The notes beneath the pieces were generated by a model. That model did not search any database and was not told the origin of the DNA. It saw only the letters and a list, made by a program, of their open reading frames with translations. From assembly GCF_040409955.1 (NCBI RefSeq), contig NZ_CP123386.1, forward strand, positions 186,001 through 250,000: a DNA stretch of 64,000 bases. The letters run 5' to 3'. Below, piece by piece: positions 8,593 through 16,770 of this stretch. Positions within the stretch are counted from its first letter, which is position 1; the number at the start of each line of letters is the position of its first letter. A program made the translations under genes and the position numbers. This DNA is from Salipiger sp. H15 (GTDB lineage Bacteria > Pseudomonadota > Alphaproteobacteria > Rhodobacterales > Rhodobacteraceae).

Positions 8593-9297
8593 ATGGACCA
8601 CAGACCGCCAGACAGCGCCAAGACGACGAGCCTTGCCGGATCGATTCACGACCGGCTGCGCACGGACATCCTGACCGGGCGACTCGAGCCGGGGCTGAAG
8701 CTGCAGATGAAGCTGCTCACCGAGCGCTACGACGCCGGGCAGACGCCCCTGCGCGAGGCGCTGAACCGGCTGTCCTCCGAGGGGCTGGTGGAAAGCCGGG
8801 TGCAGCGGGGCTTCTACGTGAAGCCGGTGCACCTCGACGAGCTGCGCGAGCTGACCAAGACCCGCTGCTGGCTCGAGGCGCTGGCCCTGCGCGAGTCGAT
8901 TGCCCATGCCACGCCCGAGTGGGACGAGGAGCTGATCATCGCCCACCACCGCCTGACCCGCACGCCGCGCTCGCTCGACCCCGAGCGCTTCGAGGACAAC
9001 CCCGAGTGGGAGCGCCTGCACCGCGACTTCCACAAGGTGCTGATCTCGCGCTGCGGCTCGACGCCGCTGCTGGAGTTCTGCGAGCAGCTTGCCGACCGGC
9101 TCTACCGCTACCGGATGCTGTCGATCCGCAAGGTCTTCACCACCCGGCACGTCAAGGACGAGCACGCCACGATCCTGCAGCTGGTGCTCGACCGCGACAG
9201 CGAGAAGGCGACCGAGGCGCTGACCCGCCATTACGAGCGCACCGCCGACGCGGTGCTTAAGGATCTCGGCACGCCGGCCCCGCGGGAAGACGGCTGA
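8593..9297 (+). CDS. GntR family regulator, FCD type
   Basis: This 234-residue regulator has an N-terminal winged helix (about 12-75, with RLEPGLKLQMKLLTERYDAG and the recognition segment QTPLREALNRLSSEGLV) and a C-terminal all-alpha FCD effector domain carrying the usual Asp/His metal-binding positions (FHKVLISRCGSTPL). FCD regulators normally repress a neighbouring catabolic operon until a carboxylic-acid inducer binds. Its divergent position against the FAH/monooxygenase/TRAP operon makes that operon the expected target. It is convergent with the hydrolase gene at 9322. Confidence 0.9.
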   Translation: MDHRPPDSAKTTSLAGSIHDRLRTDILTGRLEPGLKLQMKLLTERYDAGQTPLREALNRLSSEGLVESRVQRGFYVKPVHLDELRELTKTRCWLEALALRESIAHATPEWDEELIIAHHRLTRTPRSLDPERFEDNPEWERLHRDFHKVLISRCGSTPLLEFCEQLADRLYRYRMLSIRKVFTTRHVKDEHATILQLVLDRDSEKATEALTRHYERTADAVLKDLGTPAPREDG

Positions 9298-9321
9298 GCG
9301 CCTTCCCGCGCCCGTCATGTG

Positions 9322-10275
9322 TCAGCCCTCCTGACCGGCGAGCAGCGCCTGCAGGGTGACAAAACCCAGCAGGTCGCGGCCGAAAGTGTCGTCGGCGGTG
9401 CCGAAATGGCTGACGATCGAGATGTGGTTGTGCCCCGGCGCCGAGACGATCAGCGGCAGGCGGCCGTCGCGCTCGGCCAGCGCCTCGATCATCCGCCGGG
9501 TCTGGTCGATGATCACGTCGGGCTCGTTCTGGGCATAGGCGATCATCACCGGGATCTCGCGCCCCGCGACCGCGCCCACGACCGATTGCGCCGCACGGTC
9601 CCCCTTGGCGCCGTAGTAGAGCAGGTCGCGCTCGGGATCGAGGGCGCGCGCCCGCAGGTCCGCCACCGGGGGCGAGATCAGCACCGCCCCGATCACGCCA
9701 TCTCCCGCGTGCTGCAGCTCCTCGCGGAAGACGTAGTCGGCGACATGCATCGCCCCGGCGGAATCGCCGATCACCACGATCTTCGACGGATCGCCGCCGT
9801 GTTCGGCCACGTGCGCCGAGAGCCAGCCGAGCGCCGCGCCCACGTCCTCGGCCCCGGCGGGCCAGTGCGCGGCGGGCGCGAGCCGGTAGTTCATCGTCAC
9901 CGCGACCACGCCCTGCCGCGCGAACCAGCGCGCCATGTTGACGATATCGCCCTTGTCGCCGCGCACGAAGCCGCCGCCATGGACCAGCAGCACCACCGGC
10001 AGCGCCGCGGCGCCCTCGGGCGCGCGCAGGTCGAGCAGGTTGCGCGCGTCCGGCCCGTAGGGCTGGTCGGCGGCGACGGCAAGCCCGGCATCGTCCGCCC
10101 CGGCCAGCATCTGGCCGTAGAGCTTCATCGTGCCGCCAACCATCTCGCGCGACATCTCGCGGCCGAGCCCCTGCAGCGCGGCCAGCGCCTCGGGCGTGTC
10201 GGTGATCTGCGCCGACACGGGCAGCGCCAGCACCGCGGCCAGCATCAGTGCGGGCAGCGAAAGTCGTGTCGTCAT
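9322..10275 (-). CDS. Secreted alpha/beta hydrolase (esterase/lipase family)
   Basis: This 317-residue protein has a probable signal peptide (LSLPALMLAAVLALPVSAQ), so the enzyme should be periplasmic or secreted. The alpha/beta hydrolase core shows the oxyanion loop HGGGFVRGDKGD and the nucleophile elbow GDSAGAMH, both typical of the hormone-sensitive-lipase-like esterase group. The late His in GHNHISIVSHFG is the likely catalytic base. It probably cleaves a carboxylic ester outside the cytoplasm. It lies downstream of a second, cytosolic hydrolase and a bicupin protein on the same strand, so esterified substrates may be processed in two compartments. Confidence 0.85.
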   Translation of the reverse strand: MTTRLSLPALMLAAVLALPVSAQITDTPEALAALQGLGREMSREMVGGTMKLYGQMLAGADDAGLAVAADQPYGPDARNLLDLRAPEGAAALPVVLLVHGGGFVRGDKGDIVNMARWFARQGVVAVTMNYRLAPAAHWPAGAEDVGAALGWLSAHVAEHGGDPSKIVVIGDSAGAMHVADYVFREELQHAGDGVIGAVLISPPVADLRARALDPERDLLYYGAKGDRAAQSVVGAVAGREIPVMIAYAQNEPDVIIDQTRRMIEALAERDGRLPLIVSAPGHNHISIVSHFGTADDTFGRDLLGFVTLQALLAGQEG

Positions 10276-10306
10276 CTCGGGTCCTCCTCCCCTCGTGGCG
10301 CCCTCC

Positions 10307-11263
10307 TCAGGCGCCGATCGTCCTGTCCAGGAATGCGCGGATCGTCGGCCAGACCGGGGCCTGGACCGGCACTTCCGACTCGCCGCCCGCCGCCGCGCTG
10401 CGCCAGCGCAGCATCCCGCGCGGGCCCGAGGCGTCCAGATCCGTGCGGTTGAGAAAGCCGTGACCCAGCCCCTCGATCCTCAGCAGCTCGGCCCGCGCCC
10501 CCGCCGCGTCGAGCGCATCGAAGAGGCCGCGGCTCTGCGCGAACGGGATCGCGCTGTCGTAGCTGCCGTGCAGGATGAGGAAGGGCGGCGCAACGGCCCG
10601 CGCCCGCCGCGAGGGATCGGCGGCGGCGGCGCGCTCGGGCAGCGTGGCGACCGTGCCGCCGAGGAAGAGGCACTCCAAAGCCTCGGGATCGGTCATCGGG
10701 CGCGCGGGCGGCAGGTGCGCGGATTCGGGATCGGTGCCGGGCAGCGCCGCGGGATCGCGCTGCGCGTCGAGCAGGGCAAAGTTGACCGGCCCGTAGCCGT
10801 CGACCACCGCGGCCACCTCGGACGTCACGCCCGGCCACTCGTCCGAGGTGAACTCCGCCGGGGCCAGCGCCGCGAGGCTCGCGAGGTGGCCACCCGCCGA
10901 CGAGCCGAGCAGGGCGATGCGCTTCGGGTCGATGCCGAAATGCGCGGCCTGCGTCTTCAACCAGCGCACCGCGGTGGCGGTGTCGATCACCGGCGCGGGG
11001 AACAGCGCCTCGGTGCTCAGCCGGTAGTCGATCGAGACCATGGCATAGCCGCTTTCGGCGAAGTGCCTCGACAGGTCCGGCGCCAGCCGCCGGTCGCCGA
11101 AGCGCCAGCCGCCGCCGTGCAGGAAGATCACTGCCGGGTGCGGCCCGGCGCAATCGGGCAGGTAGACATCCGCCAGCCGCGGGACGCCGCCCGCGCGCGA
11201 GAAGACCTGGTCGGCCAGCAGGCGCACGCCGGGGCGCAGCGCGGGCAGTTCGGCGCGGCTCAT
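10307..11263 (-). CDS. Alpha/beta hydrolase (esterase, cytosolic)
   Basis: This 318-residue hydrolase of the HSL/BD-FAE type has the oxyanion motif FLHGGGWRFGDRR, the nucleophile elbow LLGSSAGGHLAS (Ser in GSSAGG), and an Asp/His pair late in the protein (HGSYDSAIPF and GLGHGFLNRTD). No signal peptide is visible. The ATG at 11263 overlaps the stop of the cupin gene by four bases (ATGA), which both fixes the start and shows coupled translation. Open sequence upstream runs antisense-like through the cupin gene and was discarded. It probably hydrolyses an ester or lactone used or made by the cupin enzyme. Confidence 0.87.
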   Translation of the reverse strand: MSRAELPALRPGVRLLADQVFSRAGGVPRLADVYLPDCAGPHPAVIFLHGGGWRFGDRRLAPDLSRHFAESGYAMVSIDYRLSTEALFPAPVIDTATAVRWLKTQAAHFGIDPKRIALLGSSAGGHLASLAALAPAEFTSDEWPGVTSEVAAVVDGYGPVNFALLDAQRDPAALPGTDPESAHLPPARPMTDPEALECLFLGGTVATLPERAAAADPSRRARAVAPPFLILHGSYDSAIPFAQSRGLFDALDAAGARAELLRIEGLGHGFLNRTDLDASGPRGMLRWRSAAAGGESEVPVQAPVWPTIRAFLDRTIGA

Positions 11264-12288
11264 GCCTCGACCCCGGGTTTTGCCCCCTCGGGCCGTCCCA
11301 GCGGCACGATGTCGAGCGTGTCGAGCTTTGCCAGCACCCGGTCGAAGCGGAAGGGCGGCGGGACCTGCGGATAGACGGTGCGGTCGGTGGGATCTCCGAG
11401 CGTGTAGAAGAACTCCTCGAAGACGCCGGGCACCAGCCAGCCGATGATCTTGGTGTAGGGCTCGAGGAACTGGAAGGCATGCGGCGTGCCGCGCGGCACG
11501 AATAGGAAGTCGCCGGGCGCCAGCTCGAGCTCCTCCTCCCCCGCCCGCATGCGGATGCGCCCGGCGGCGCAGAAGAATGTCTCGTCGTGCCTGAGGTGCA
11601 TGTGCGGCGGGATCATCGGCCCCTGCGGCCCCTCGGTCAGCAGGGTGAGGAAGCGCCCGTCGCTCTGCGCATTGCCCCCGGCAAAGGTGAAGAGCTGGTC
11701 CGCCACCACCAGATGCGCGCCGCAGCCCGCCTCGAGCGCGTAGGGAACCGCCCCCTCCGGCACCTCGCGCAGCGGCGCGCAGAGCGGCAGATCCCCGGGC
11801 AGCGCGCCGAGGATCTCGGTGTCGCAGCCTGTGGCGCTGGCCCCGGTCAGGTCCGCCCATGTCCCCGCGTCCCGGTCGGGTTGCACGTAACCCTCGTAAG
11901 GCGTGCCCAGCCCGGAGAGCAGCCCGCCCGCCTCGGCCCCGGTGTGGAAGATCATCGCGCGGTTGCGCAGCCGCGTCATGCGCAGGCCGTACTCGGTGCC
12001 CGGCGGGATCGAGGCGTAGTCGCCCCCGACCAGCCGCCAGCAGGCGCCCTGCATGGAAAGCTCGATCTCGCCCTCGAGCACCTGCAGCGCGACGTGGCAG
12101 CCCGCATGGCGCAGCATCGGCAGGCCCGCGTCGCGCCCGCCGGTCAGCATCGACAGCGCGAAGGCTCCAGCGGTCTCGGCCGCACCCGCGTAAGCCGAGG
12201 CGACCATGCCGCCGACAAGCCGCCGCGGCCCCATGCCCGCGCGGATGCCATAGGGCGCAACCTCTCCGGGCAATTCGTTGAAACGCAT
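11260..12288 (-). CDS. Bicupin dioxygenase-like protein (quercetinase/gentisate-dioxygenase group)
   Basis: This 342-residue protein has two cupin folds. The C-terminal one keeps a full metal site: His-x-His plus Glu in PPHMHLRHDETFFCAAGRI, and the late His in PRGTPHAF. The N-terminal one (HAGCHVALQVLEGEIELSM, then PPGTEYGL) has lost the second motif's His and may be structural only. Bicupins of this sort include quercetin 2,3-dioxygenase and related ring-opening enzymes. The substrate is not evident. It is the first gene of a three-gene minus-strand operon with two esterases, downstream of a LysR gene and a candidate operator. Confidence 0.75.
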   Translation of the reverse strand: MRFNELPGEVAPYGIRAGMGPRRLVGGMVASAYAGAAETAGAFALSMLTGGRDAGLPMLRHAGCHVALQVLEGEIELSMQGACWRLVGGDYASIPPGTEYGLRMTRLRNRAMIFHTGAEAGGLLSGLGTPYEGYVQPDRDAGTWADLTGASATGCDTEILGALPGDLPLCAPLREVPEGAVPYALEAGCGAHLVVADQLFTFAGGNAQSDGRFLTLLTEGPQGPMIPPHMHLRHDETFFCAAGRIRMRAGEEELELAPGDFLFVPRGTPHAFQFLEPYTKIIGWLVPGVFEEFFYTLGDPTDRTVYPQVPPPFRFDRVLAKLDTLDIVPLGRPEGAKPGVEA

Positions 12289-12320
12289 GTGCTGTCCTTC
12301 CGCTTCGGTCTTCGGGCCTT

Positions 12321-12349
12321 GTCGGTCCGAGTTATCCGGCAGAACCGAC
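12321..12349. promoter_or_regulatory. Candidate LysR operator upstream of the cupin operon
   Basis: GTCGGT (12321-12326) and ACCGAC (12344-12349) are exact inverted repeats separated by 17 bases. They lie in the 92-base gap between the cupin start and the LysR stop. The total span of 29 bases suits a dimeric regulator. The nearest LysR gene (12381-13319) is the natural candidate. Confidence 0.4.
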
Positions 12350-12380
12350 CCAAGCGGAAATTGATTGTTTGGACCGCGAC

Positions 12381-13319
12381 CTATCGGTCCGGTGAATATA
12401 TTGCCGTGCCCTGGCCCGCGTCCCCGGCAAGGCGCTGCATCAGCTCGCGCAGCCAGCGCAGGCCGGTGTCACCCTCGGCATGGCGGCCCCATTGCAGCAC
12501 CAGCCGGTTGACCGGGATCGCGATGGGCAGCGCGCGCACCGCCAGCGGCAGCACCTCGGCGAACTGCCGCGCGGTGCGCTCGGGCAGCGTGCCGAGCCGC
12601 TCGGTGCCGAGCACGTGCCAGGGCACCGCCGCGTGGCCCGAGACGGTGACGCTGCCCGAAAGCTGGCCGTGCAGCTGCTCGACGAGGATGCGGTCGATCG
12701 GCGTCTTGCGGTCGGGGCCAAGCTCCAGCAGCACGTGGTCGGCGCCGACATAGGCCTCGGCGGTCAGCGGGCGCGCGGCGATCCTGGCGTCGCGCCAGCA
12801 GATCACCGAGAAGGGCTCGTCGTAGAGTGGCGCCTGCGGGTGCCCCGCGGCAGCGTATTGCAGCGGGATCGCCAGCAGGTCGATCTCGCCTCGGTCGAGC
12901 TGCGCCTGCGGGTTGCCGCCGAGCGGGCGCACCACCAGCCGCACGCGCGGCGCAAGGCGCCGCACCTCGCGGCCGACCCGGGCGAGAAAGCCCAGCGAGA
13001 CCGCCTCGGCGGCCATGACGGTCACCTGCCGGTCCTGCGCCGCGGGGTCGAAATCGCCCGGCACCAGCACCCGCGCCTCGATCTGCCGCAGCACCGCCGC
13101 GACCTCGCGGTGCAGCACCCGCCCGCGGTCGGTCTGCACCATCTGCCGCCCGACCCGGACCAGCAGCTCGTCGCCGAAGTGATCGCGCAGCCGGGCCAGC
13201 GCGTTGCTGGTCGCCGCCTGGCTGAGGTTGAGCCGCGCCGCCGCCGCGCTGACGCTGCTCTCGTCGAGCAGCGCCTCGAGCGCGACCAGCAGGTTCAGAT
13301 CCAATCCGCGAAACCGCAT
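12381..13319 (-). CDS. LysR family transcriptional regulator (NodD/LinR-like)
   Basis: This 312-residue regulator begins with the classic LysR winged helix: GLDLNLLVALEALLDESSV, then SQAATSNALARLRDHFGDEL (recognition helix), then VQTDRGRVLHREV. The C-terminal PBP2-type effector domain matches the NodD/LinR/PhnR subgroup in its RVLVPGDFDPAAQDRQVTV opening, a group that often senses aromatic compounds. The ATG at 13319 aligns with the family start; an earlier in-frame ATG adds an atypical tail. It lies on the same strand, upstream of the cupin-hydrolase operon that it probably controls. Confidence 0.9.
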   Translation of the reverse strand: MRFRGLDLNLLVALEALLDESSVSAAAARLNLSQAATSNALARLRDHFGDELLVRVGRQMVQTDRGRVLHREVAAVLRQIEARVLVPGDFDPAAQDRQVTVMAAEAVSLGFLARVGREVRRLAPRVRLVVRPLGGNPQAQLDRGEIDLLAIPLQYAAAGHPQAPLYDEPFSVICWRDARIAARPLTAEAYVGADHVLLELGPDRKTPIDRILVEQLHGQLSGSVTVSGHAAVPWHVLGTERLGTLPERTARQFAEVLPLAVRALPIAIPVNRLVLQWGRHAEGDTGLRWLRELMQRLAGDAGQGTAIYSPDR

Positions 13320-13400
13320 GGTCTTGTTGCCTTTCCCTGCCCACCGCCTTGTCTGCGGGATCGAGGCTATACCCCGGCCCTGCAAGAGAAAAGCCGCCCT

Positions 13401-15188
13401 TCAGCCCGCCTTGCGCGCAGCACCGGGCCGGCCGGCGCATTCAAGGAAGATGCGCTTGTCGCAGGTGGCGCAGATGCTGCCGTCGAGCCTCGGCACGATC
13501 TCGGCGATGGCGTCGCCCTTCGACAGGTGCAGCCGCTCGCGGGTCAGCGCGCGCAGCACCTTGAAGCGCGCGAGCTTGGTCAGCGTGCGCGGCGTCTTCA
13601 CCTGCAGGTGCAGCGCGCCTCCGAGGTGCTCGCGCCGGCGCGCCTCGTCGAGGATCAGGTCCGCGCCCGCAAGGTCGATGTCACCGCCGCCCTTGACGAT
13701 GAAGAGCATGGTCTTCTGCAGCGGGCGCTCGCGCTCGAGCCGGCGGAACTCGCGCCGCAGGAACTCGACCGAGCCGAAGAAGAGCGGCCCGTCGAGCCGG
13801 CAGACCATCAGCTGCGGGCATTCCTCGAGCCCGTTCGGCGCGGCGTGCCTGAACACCCGGCCCGGGGTTGACGGATCCGGCGCACCCTGCCCGAGGAAGG
13901 GCCGCGCCGCGCCGCGCAGGAAGAAGCCGAGCGAGAGCAGCACGCCGACGTAGATCGCCGTCTCGAGATCGACCAGCAGCACGGTGACGAAGGTGACCCC
14001 GGCGATGATCGTCTCGGTCGAGGAGGAGGTGACGAGGTGGCGGATCTCGCGGAAGTCTATCAGCCGCCAGGCCACCAGCATGATCACCCCGGCGATGCCC
14101 GGGATCGGCACCACGGCGAAGGCCGGGGCGACCAGCAGCAGGATCCCGAAGAGGAAGGCCGAGGAGAGGATCGCCGAAAGCGGCGAGCGCGCGCCCGCGT
14201 CGTAGTTGATCCCCGAGCGGGTGAACGAGGCCGAGCTCGGGTAGCAGCGGAAGAGGCTGCCGATGACGTTCGACAGGCCCTGGGCAAGGAACTCGCGGTT
14301 GCCGTCGATCATCTGCCCCGAGCGCAGCGCCAGCGCGCGCGAGACCGACAGCGCCTCGAGCAGCCCGACGATGGCGATGGCCATGGCGCCGCCGCCGAAC
14401 TCGCGCAGGTCGCCGAGCGAGAGCGCGGGGACGGCCATGCCGGGCACGATCTCTCCCAGCGGGCCGATGGTGGCGATGCCCGCCTGCGCCCCGCCAAGCG
14501 CGAGGCTGAGGCCGGTGGCGAGGGTCAGCGCGACGAGGTAGTTCGGCCAGAGCGGCCGCCAGAGCCGGATCGCCAGACCGATGCCGAAGGCCGTGCCCGA
14601 GACCGCCAGCGCCCGCCAATCCGGTCCAAGCGCCGCCCTCGGGAGGGCCGAGAGAAAGGCGCCTAGGTCGCTGGTCGAGGGAAGTGGCACCCCCAGCACG
14701 TGCTGCATCTGGCTCAGCGCGATGAGGATCGCGGCGCCGGTGACGAAGCCGGTCATCACCGAGTGCGAGACGAAATCCACCAGCGCCCCGAGCCGCGCCA
14801 CGGCAAAGGCAAGCTGGATGATCCCGACCATCAGGCACAGGGTGATCGCGGCCGCGATGTACTCGGGCGAGCCCGGCACGTAGCGCCCCGAGAGCGTGGC
14901 GAAGAGCATGATCGACAGCGCCGTGGTCGGCCCCGAGACCGCGTGCCAGCTTGACCCCAGCAGCGCCGCGACCAGGGTCGAGACCATGGCGGTGTAGAAG
15001 CCGTATTCCGCCGGCAGCCCGGCGATGGCGGCAAAGGCCACGCCCTGCGGCAGCACCAGCGTCGCGCCGGTGAGCCCCGCCATGAGGTCGTCGCGCAGGC
15101 TCTGGCGGGTGGTCAGCGGGATCCAGTCGGGAAGCAAGGCGCTGACGCGCGCCCGGAGGGCGCGCGGCGATGTGCTCTCGTGGCTCAT
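13401..15188 (-). CDS. SulP family inorganic anion transporter with STAS domain
   Basis: This 595-residue protein has a hydrophobic SulP core (about 30-420) with the LVLPQGVAFAAIAGLPAEYG signature and HAVSGPTTALSIMLF. A cytoplasmic STAS domain follows (about 450-555; VKGGGDIDLAGADLILDEA), and then a Cys-rich tail with CATC and LEC. SulP proteins move sulfate, bicarbonate or dicarboxylates. The gene starts four bases after the sulfatase stop in the same operon, so sulfate released in the cytoplasm is the obvious cargo, probably for export or exchange. The direction of transport is an inference. Confidence 0.9.
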   Translation of the reverse strand: MSHESTSPRALRARVSALLPDWIPLTTRQSLRDDLMAGLTGATLVLPQGVAFAAIAGLPAEYGFYTAMVSTLVAALLGSSWHAVSGPTTALSIMLFATLSGRYVPGSPEYIAAAITLCLMVGIIQLAFAVARLGALVDFVSHSVMTGFVTGAAILIALSQMQHVLGVPLPSTSDLGAFLSALPRAALGPDWRALAVSGTAFGIGLAIRLWRPLWPNYLVALTLATGLSLALGGAQAGIATIGPLGEIVPGMAVPALSLGDLREFGGGAMAIAIVGLLEALSVSRALALRSGQMIDGNREFLAQGLSNVIGSLFRCYPSSASFTRSGINYDAGARSPLSAILSSAFLFGILLLVAPAFAVVPIPGIAGVIMLVAWRLIDFREIRHLVTSSSTETIIAGVTFVTVLLVDLETAIYVGVLLSLGFFLRGAARPFLGQGAPDPSTPGRVFRHAAPNGLEECPQLMVCRLDGPLFFGSVEFLRREFRRLERERPLQKTMLFIVKGGGDIDLAGADLILDEARRREHLGGALHLQVKTPRTLTKLARFKVLRALTRERLHLSKGDAIAEIVPRLDGSICATCDKRIFLECAGRPGAARKAG

Positions 15189-15192
15189 CGGA

Positions 15193-16770
15193 TCAGGCGC
15201 GGGCGACGGGCGCCGGGGCGGTCTCGGTATGCACCAGCTCGGCCTGCATCAGCTGCTCGAGCAGCCGCGCCTTGACCGGCGCCGCCTCGGGCGCGTCCCA
15301 GAGGTTGTGTAGCTCGTCCGGGTCGGCCTCGAGGTCGTAGAGCTCGCCCCAGCCCAGCCCCTGGAAGACCGAGAGCCGGTGGCGCGTGTCGCGGAAGCTG
15401 TGCACGTTGGGGCAGACGCCGAGCCCGTCCATCCGTGCCTGGTGCGCGTACTGGATGAGCACGCCGTCGGGGGCGGTGGCCGCCGACATCAGGTCGCGCC
15501 CCTGCATGCCCCAGGCCTGCTCGATCCGCGCCCGTTCGAGGATGGTGGCGCCGATGTCCAGCGTCTGGCCGAGCCGGTCGCTGCGGGTGCCCTGGGCTCC
15601 CTGCGGGTCGGCCCAGACGAAGGGCACGCGGGTGATCTGCTCGTATTGCTCGGAGCCTTTGAAGAGCAGCCGGTGGTCGCCGAGGTGGTCGCCGTGGTCC
15701 GAGGTGAAGATGGTCACGGTCTCGCCGCCGCGCCCGGTGTCCGCGAGCGCGCCCTGCACCCGGCCGACCGCGTCGTCGATCATCGTGACCATGCCGCAGG
15801 TCAGCGCCTGCGCCTCCTGCGCCTCGCGCGCCGAGCAGCCGATGGCGTTCATGCCCCTGAGGTTGGCCTTGCCGTCTTCGCGCGCGCCCAGAACCCCCGC
15901 CACGTGCGGCGGCGGTGTCCAGTCGTTCGAGGTGAAGGCGACGGGCACCGGCATGTCGTCGGGGCTGTACATGTCCCAGTACTCCCCCGGCGGGTTGAAC
16001 GGGTGGTGCGGGTCGGGCCAGCTGACCATCAGGAAGAAGGGACGGTCGCTGTCCTTCCTCGCCTCGAGCCATGCGCAGGCGCGCTCGGCAATGTAGGAGG
16101 TCGAGTAGAGCTCGGCCGGGATCGCCGTGCGCACCGCCTGCGGGCAGGTATAGTCGTGCGGCAGCTGGTTCTCCTCGCCGATGAGCGCGCCCGCGTCCGG
16201 CTCGCGCTCCAGAAGCCAGCGCGTGTAGTCGCCGCCGACGTGGTCGCCATGGCCGGTGACCAGCTCGACATGGTTGAAGCCGTAGAAGGGCACGGGCACG
16301 GCGGGCATCTCGCCCGACCAGAAATCCGGCTCCTCGACGCGGTAGACGGGGGTGGCGAAATCGTTGCGCACCGCCTCGCTCAGCTCGCCGTTGGCCTTGT
16401 AGTAGCCGGGGCGCGCCTCGGGCGGGGTCAGCACGGGGGCAATGCCGGTGAAGGTCTGCAGGTGGCTCTTGCCGATCAGCGCCGTGTCGTAGCCCGCGTC
16501 GCGCAGCAGCTCGACGAAGGTCACGTTGCGCTGCGACAGCGGGATGCCGTTGAAGCGCACGCCGTGGCCCGAGGGCATGCGCCCGGTCATCAGGCTGGCG
16601 CGGTTGGGCATGCAGACGGGGCTCGCCACGTAGAACCGGTCGAAGGCGGTGCCGCGCGCCGCCATGGCGTCGATGTTCGGCGTGCGCACGATCGGGTGGC
16701 CGTAGCAGCCGAGGAAATCGGCGCGGTGCTGGTCCGTGATGAACAGGATGAAGCTGGGACGGTCGGACAT
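15193..16770 (-). CDS. Sulfatase (formylglycine-dependent, cytosolic)
   Basis: This 525-residue type I sulfatase has the CxPxR signature in SPVCMPNRASLMTGR. Cys53 would be converted to formylglycine by a maturase not encoded in this window. Metal ligands appear at the N-terminus (FITDQHRADF) and in FTSDHGDHLGDHRL. There is no signal peptide, so hydrolysis of the sulfate ester should occur in the cytoplasm after import. The ATG at 16770 overlaps the TRAP permease stop by one base. Together with TAXI-TRAP and SulP it forms an uptake, desulfation and sulfate-disposal set. The organic substrate is unknown; choline-sulfatase-like and alkyl/aryl sulfatases are all possible. Confidence 0.9.
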   Translation of the reverse strand: MSDRPSFILFITDQHRADFLGCYGHPIVRTPNIDAMAARGTAFDRFYVASPVCMPNRASLMTGRMPSGHGVRFNGIPLSQRNVTFVELLRDAGYDTALIGKSHLQTFTGIAPVLTPPEARPGYYKANGELSEAVRNDFATPVYRVEEPDFWSGEMPAVPVPFYGFNHVELVTGHGDHVGGDYTRWLLEREPDAGALIGEENQLPHDYTCPQAVRTAIPAELYSTSYIAERACAWLEARKDSDRPFFLMVSWPDPHHPFNPPGEYWDMYSPDDMPVPVAFTSNDWTPPPHVAGVLGAREDGKANLRGMNAIGCSAREAQEAQALTCGMVTMIDDAVGRVQGALADTGRGGETVTIFTSDHGDHLGDHRLLFKGSEQYEQITRVPFVWADPQGAQGTRSDRLGQTLDIGATILERARIEQAWGMQGRDLMSAATAPDGVLIQYAHQARMDGLGVCPNVHSFRDTRHRLSVFQGLGWGELYDLEADPDELHNLWDAPEAAPVKARLLEQLMQAELVHTETAPAPVARA

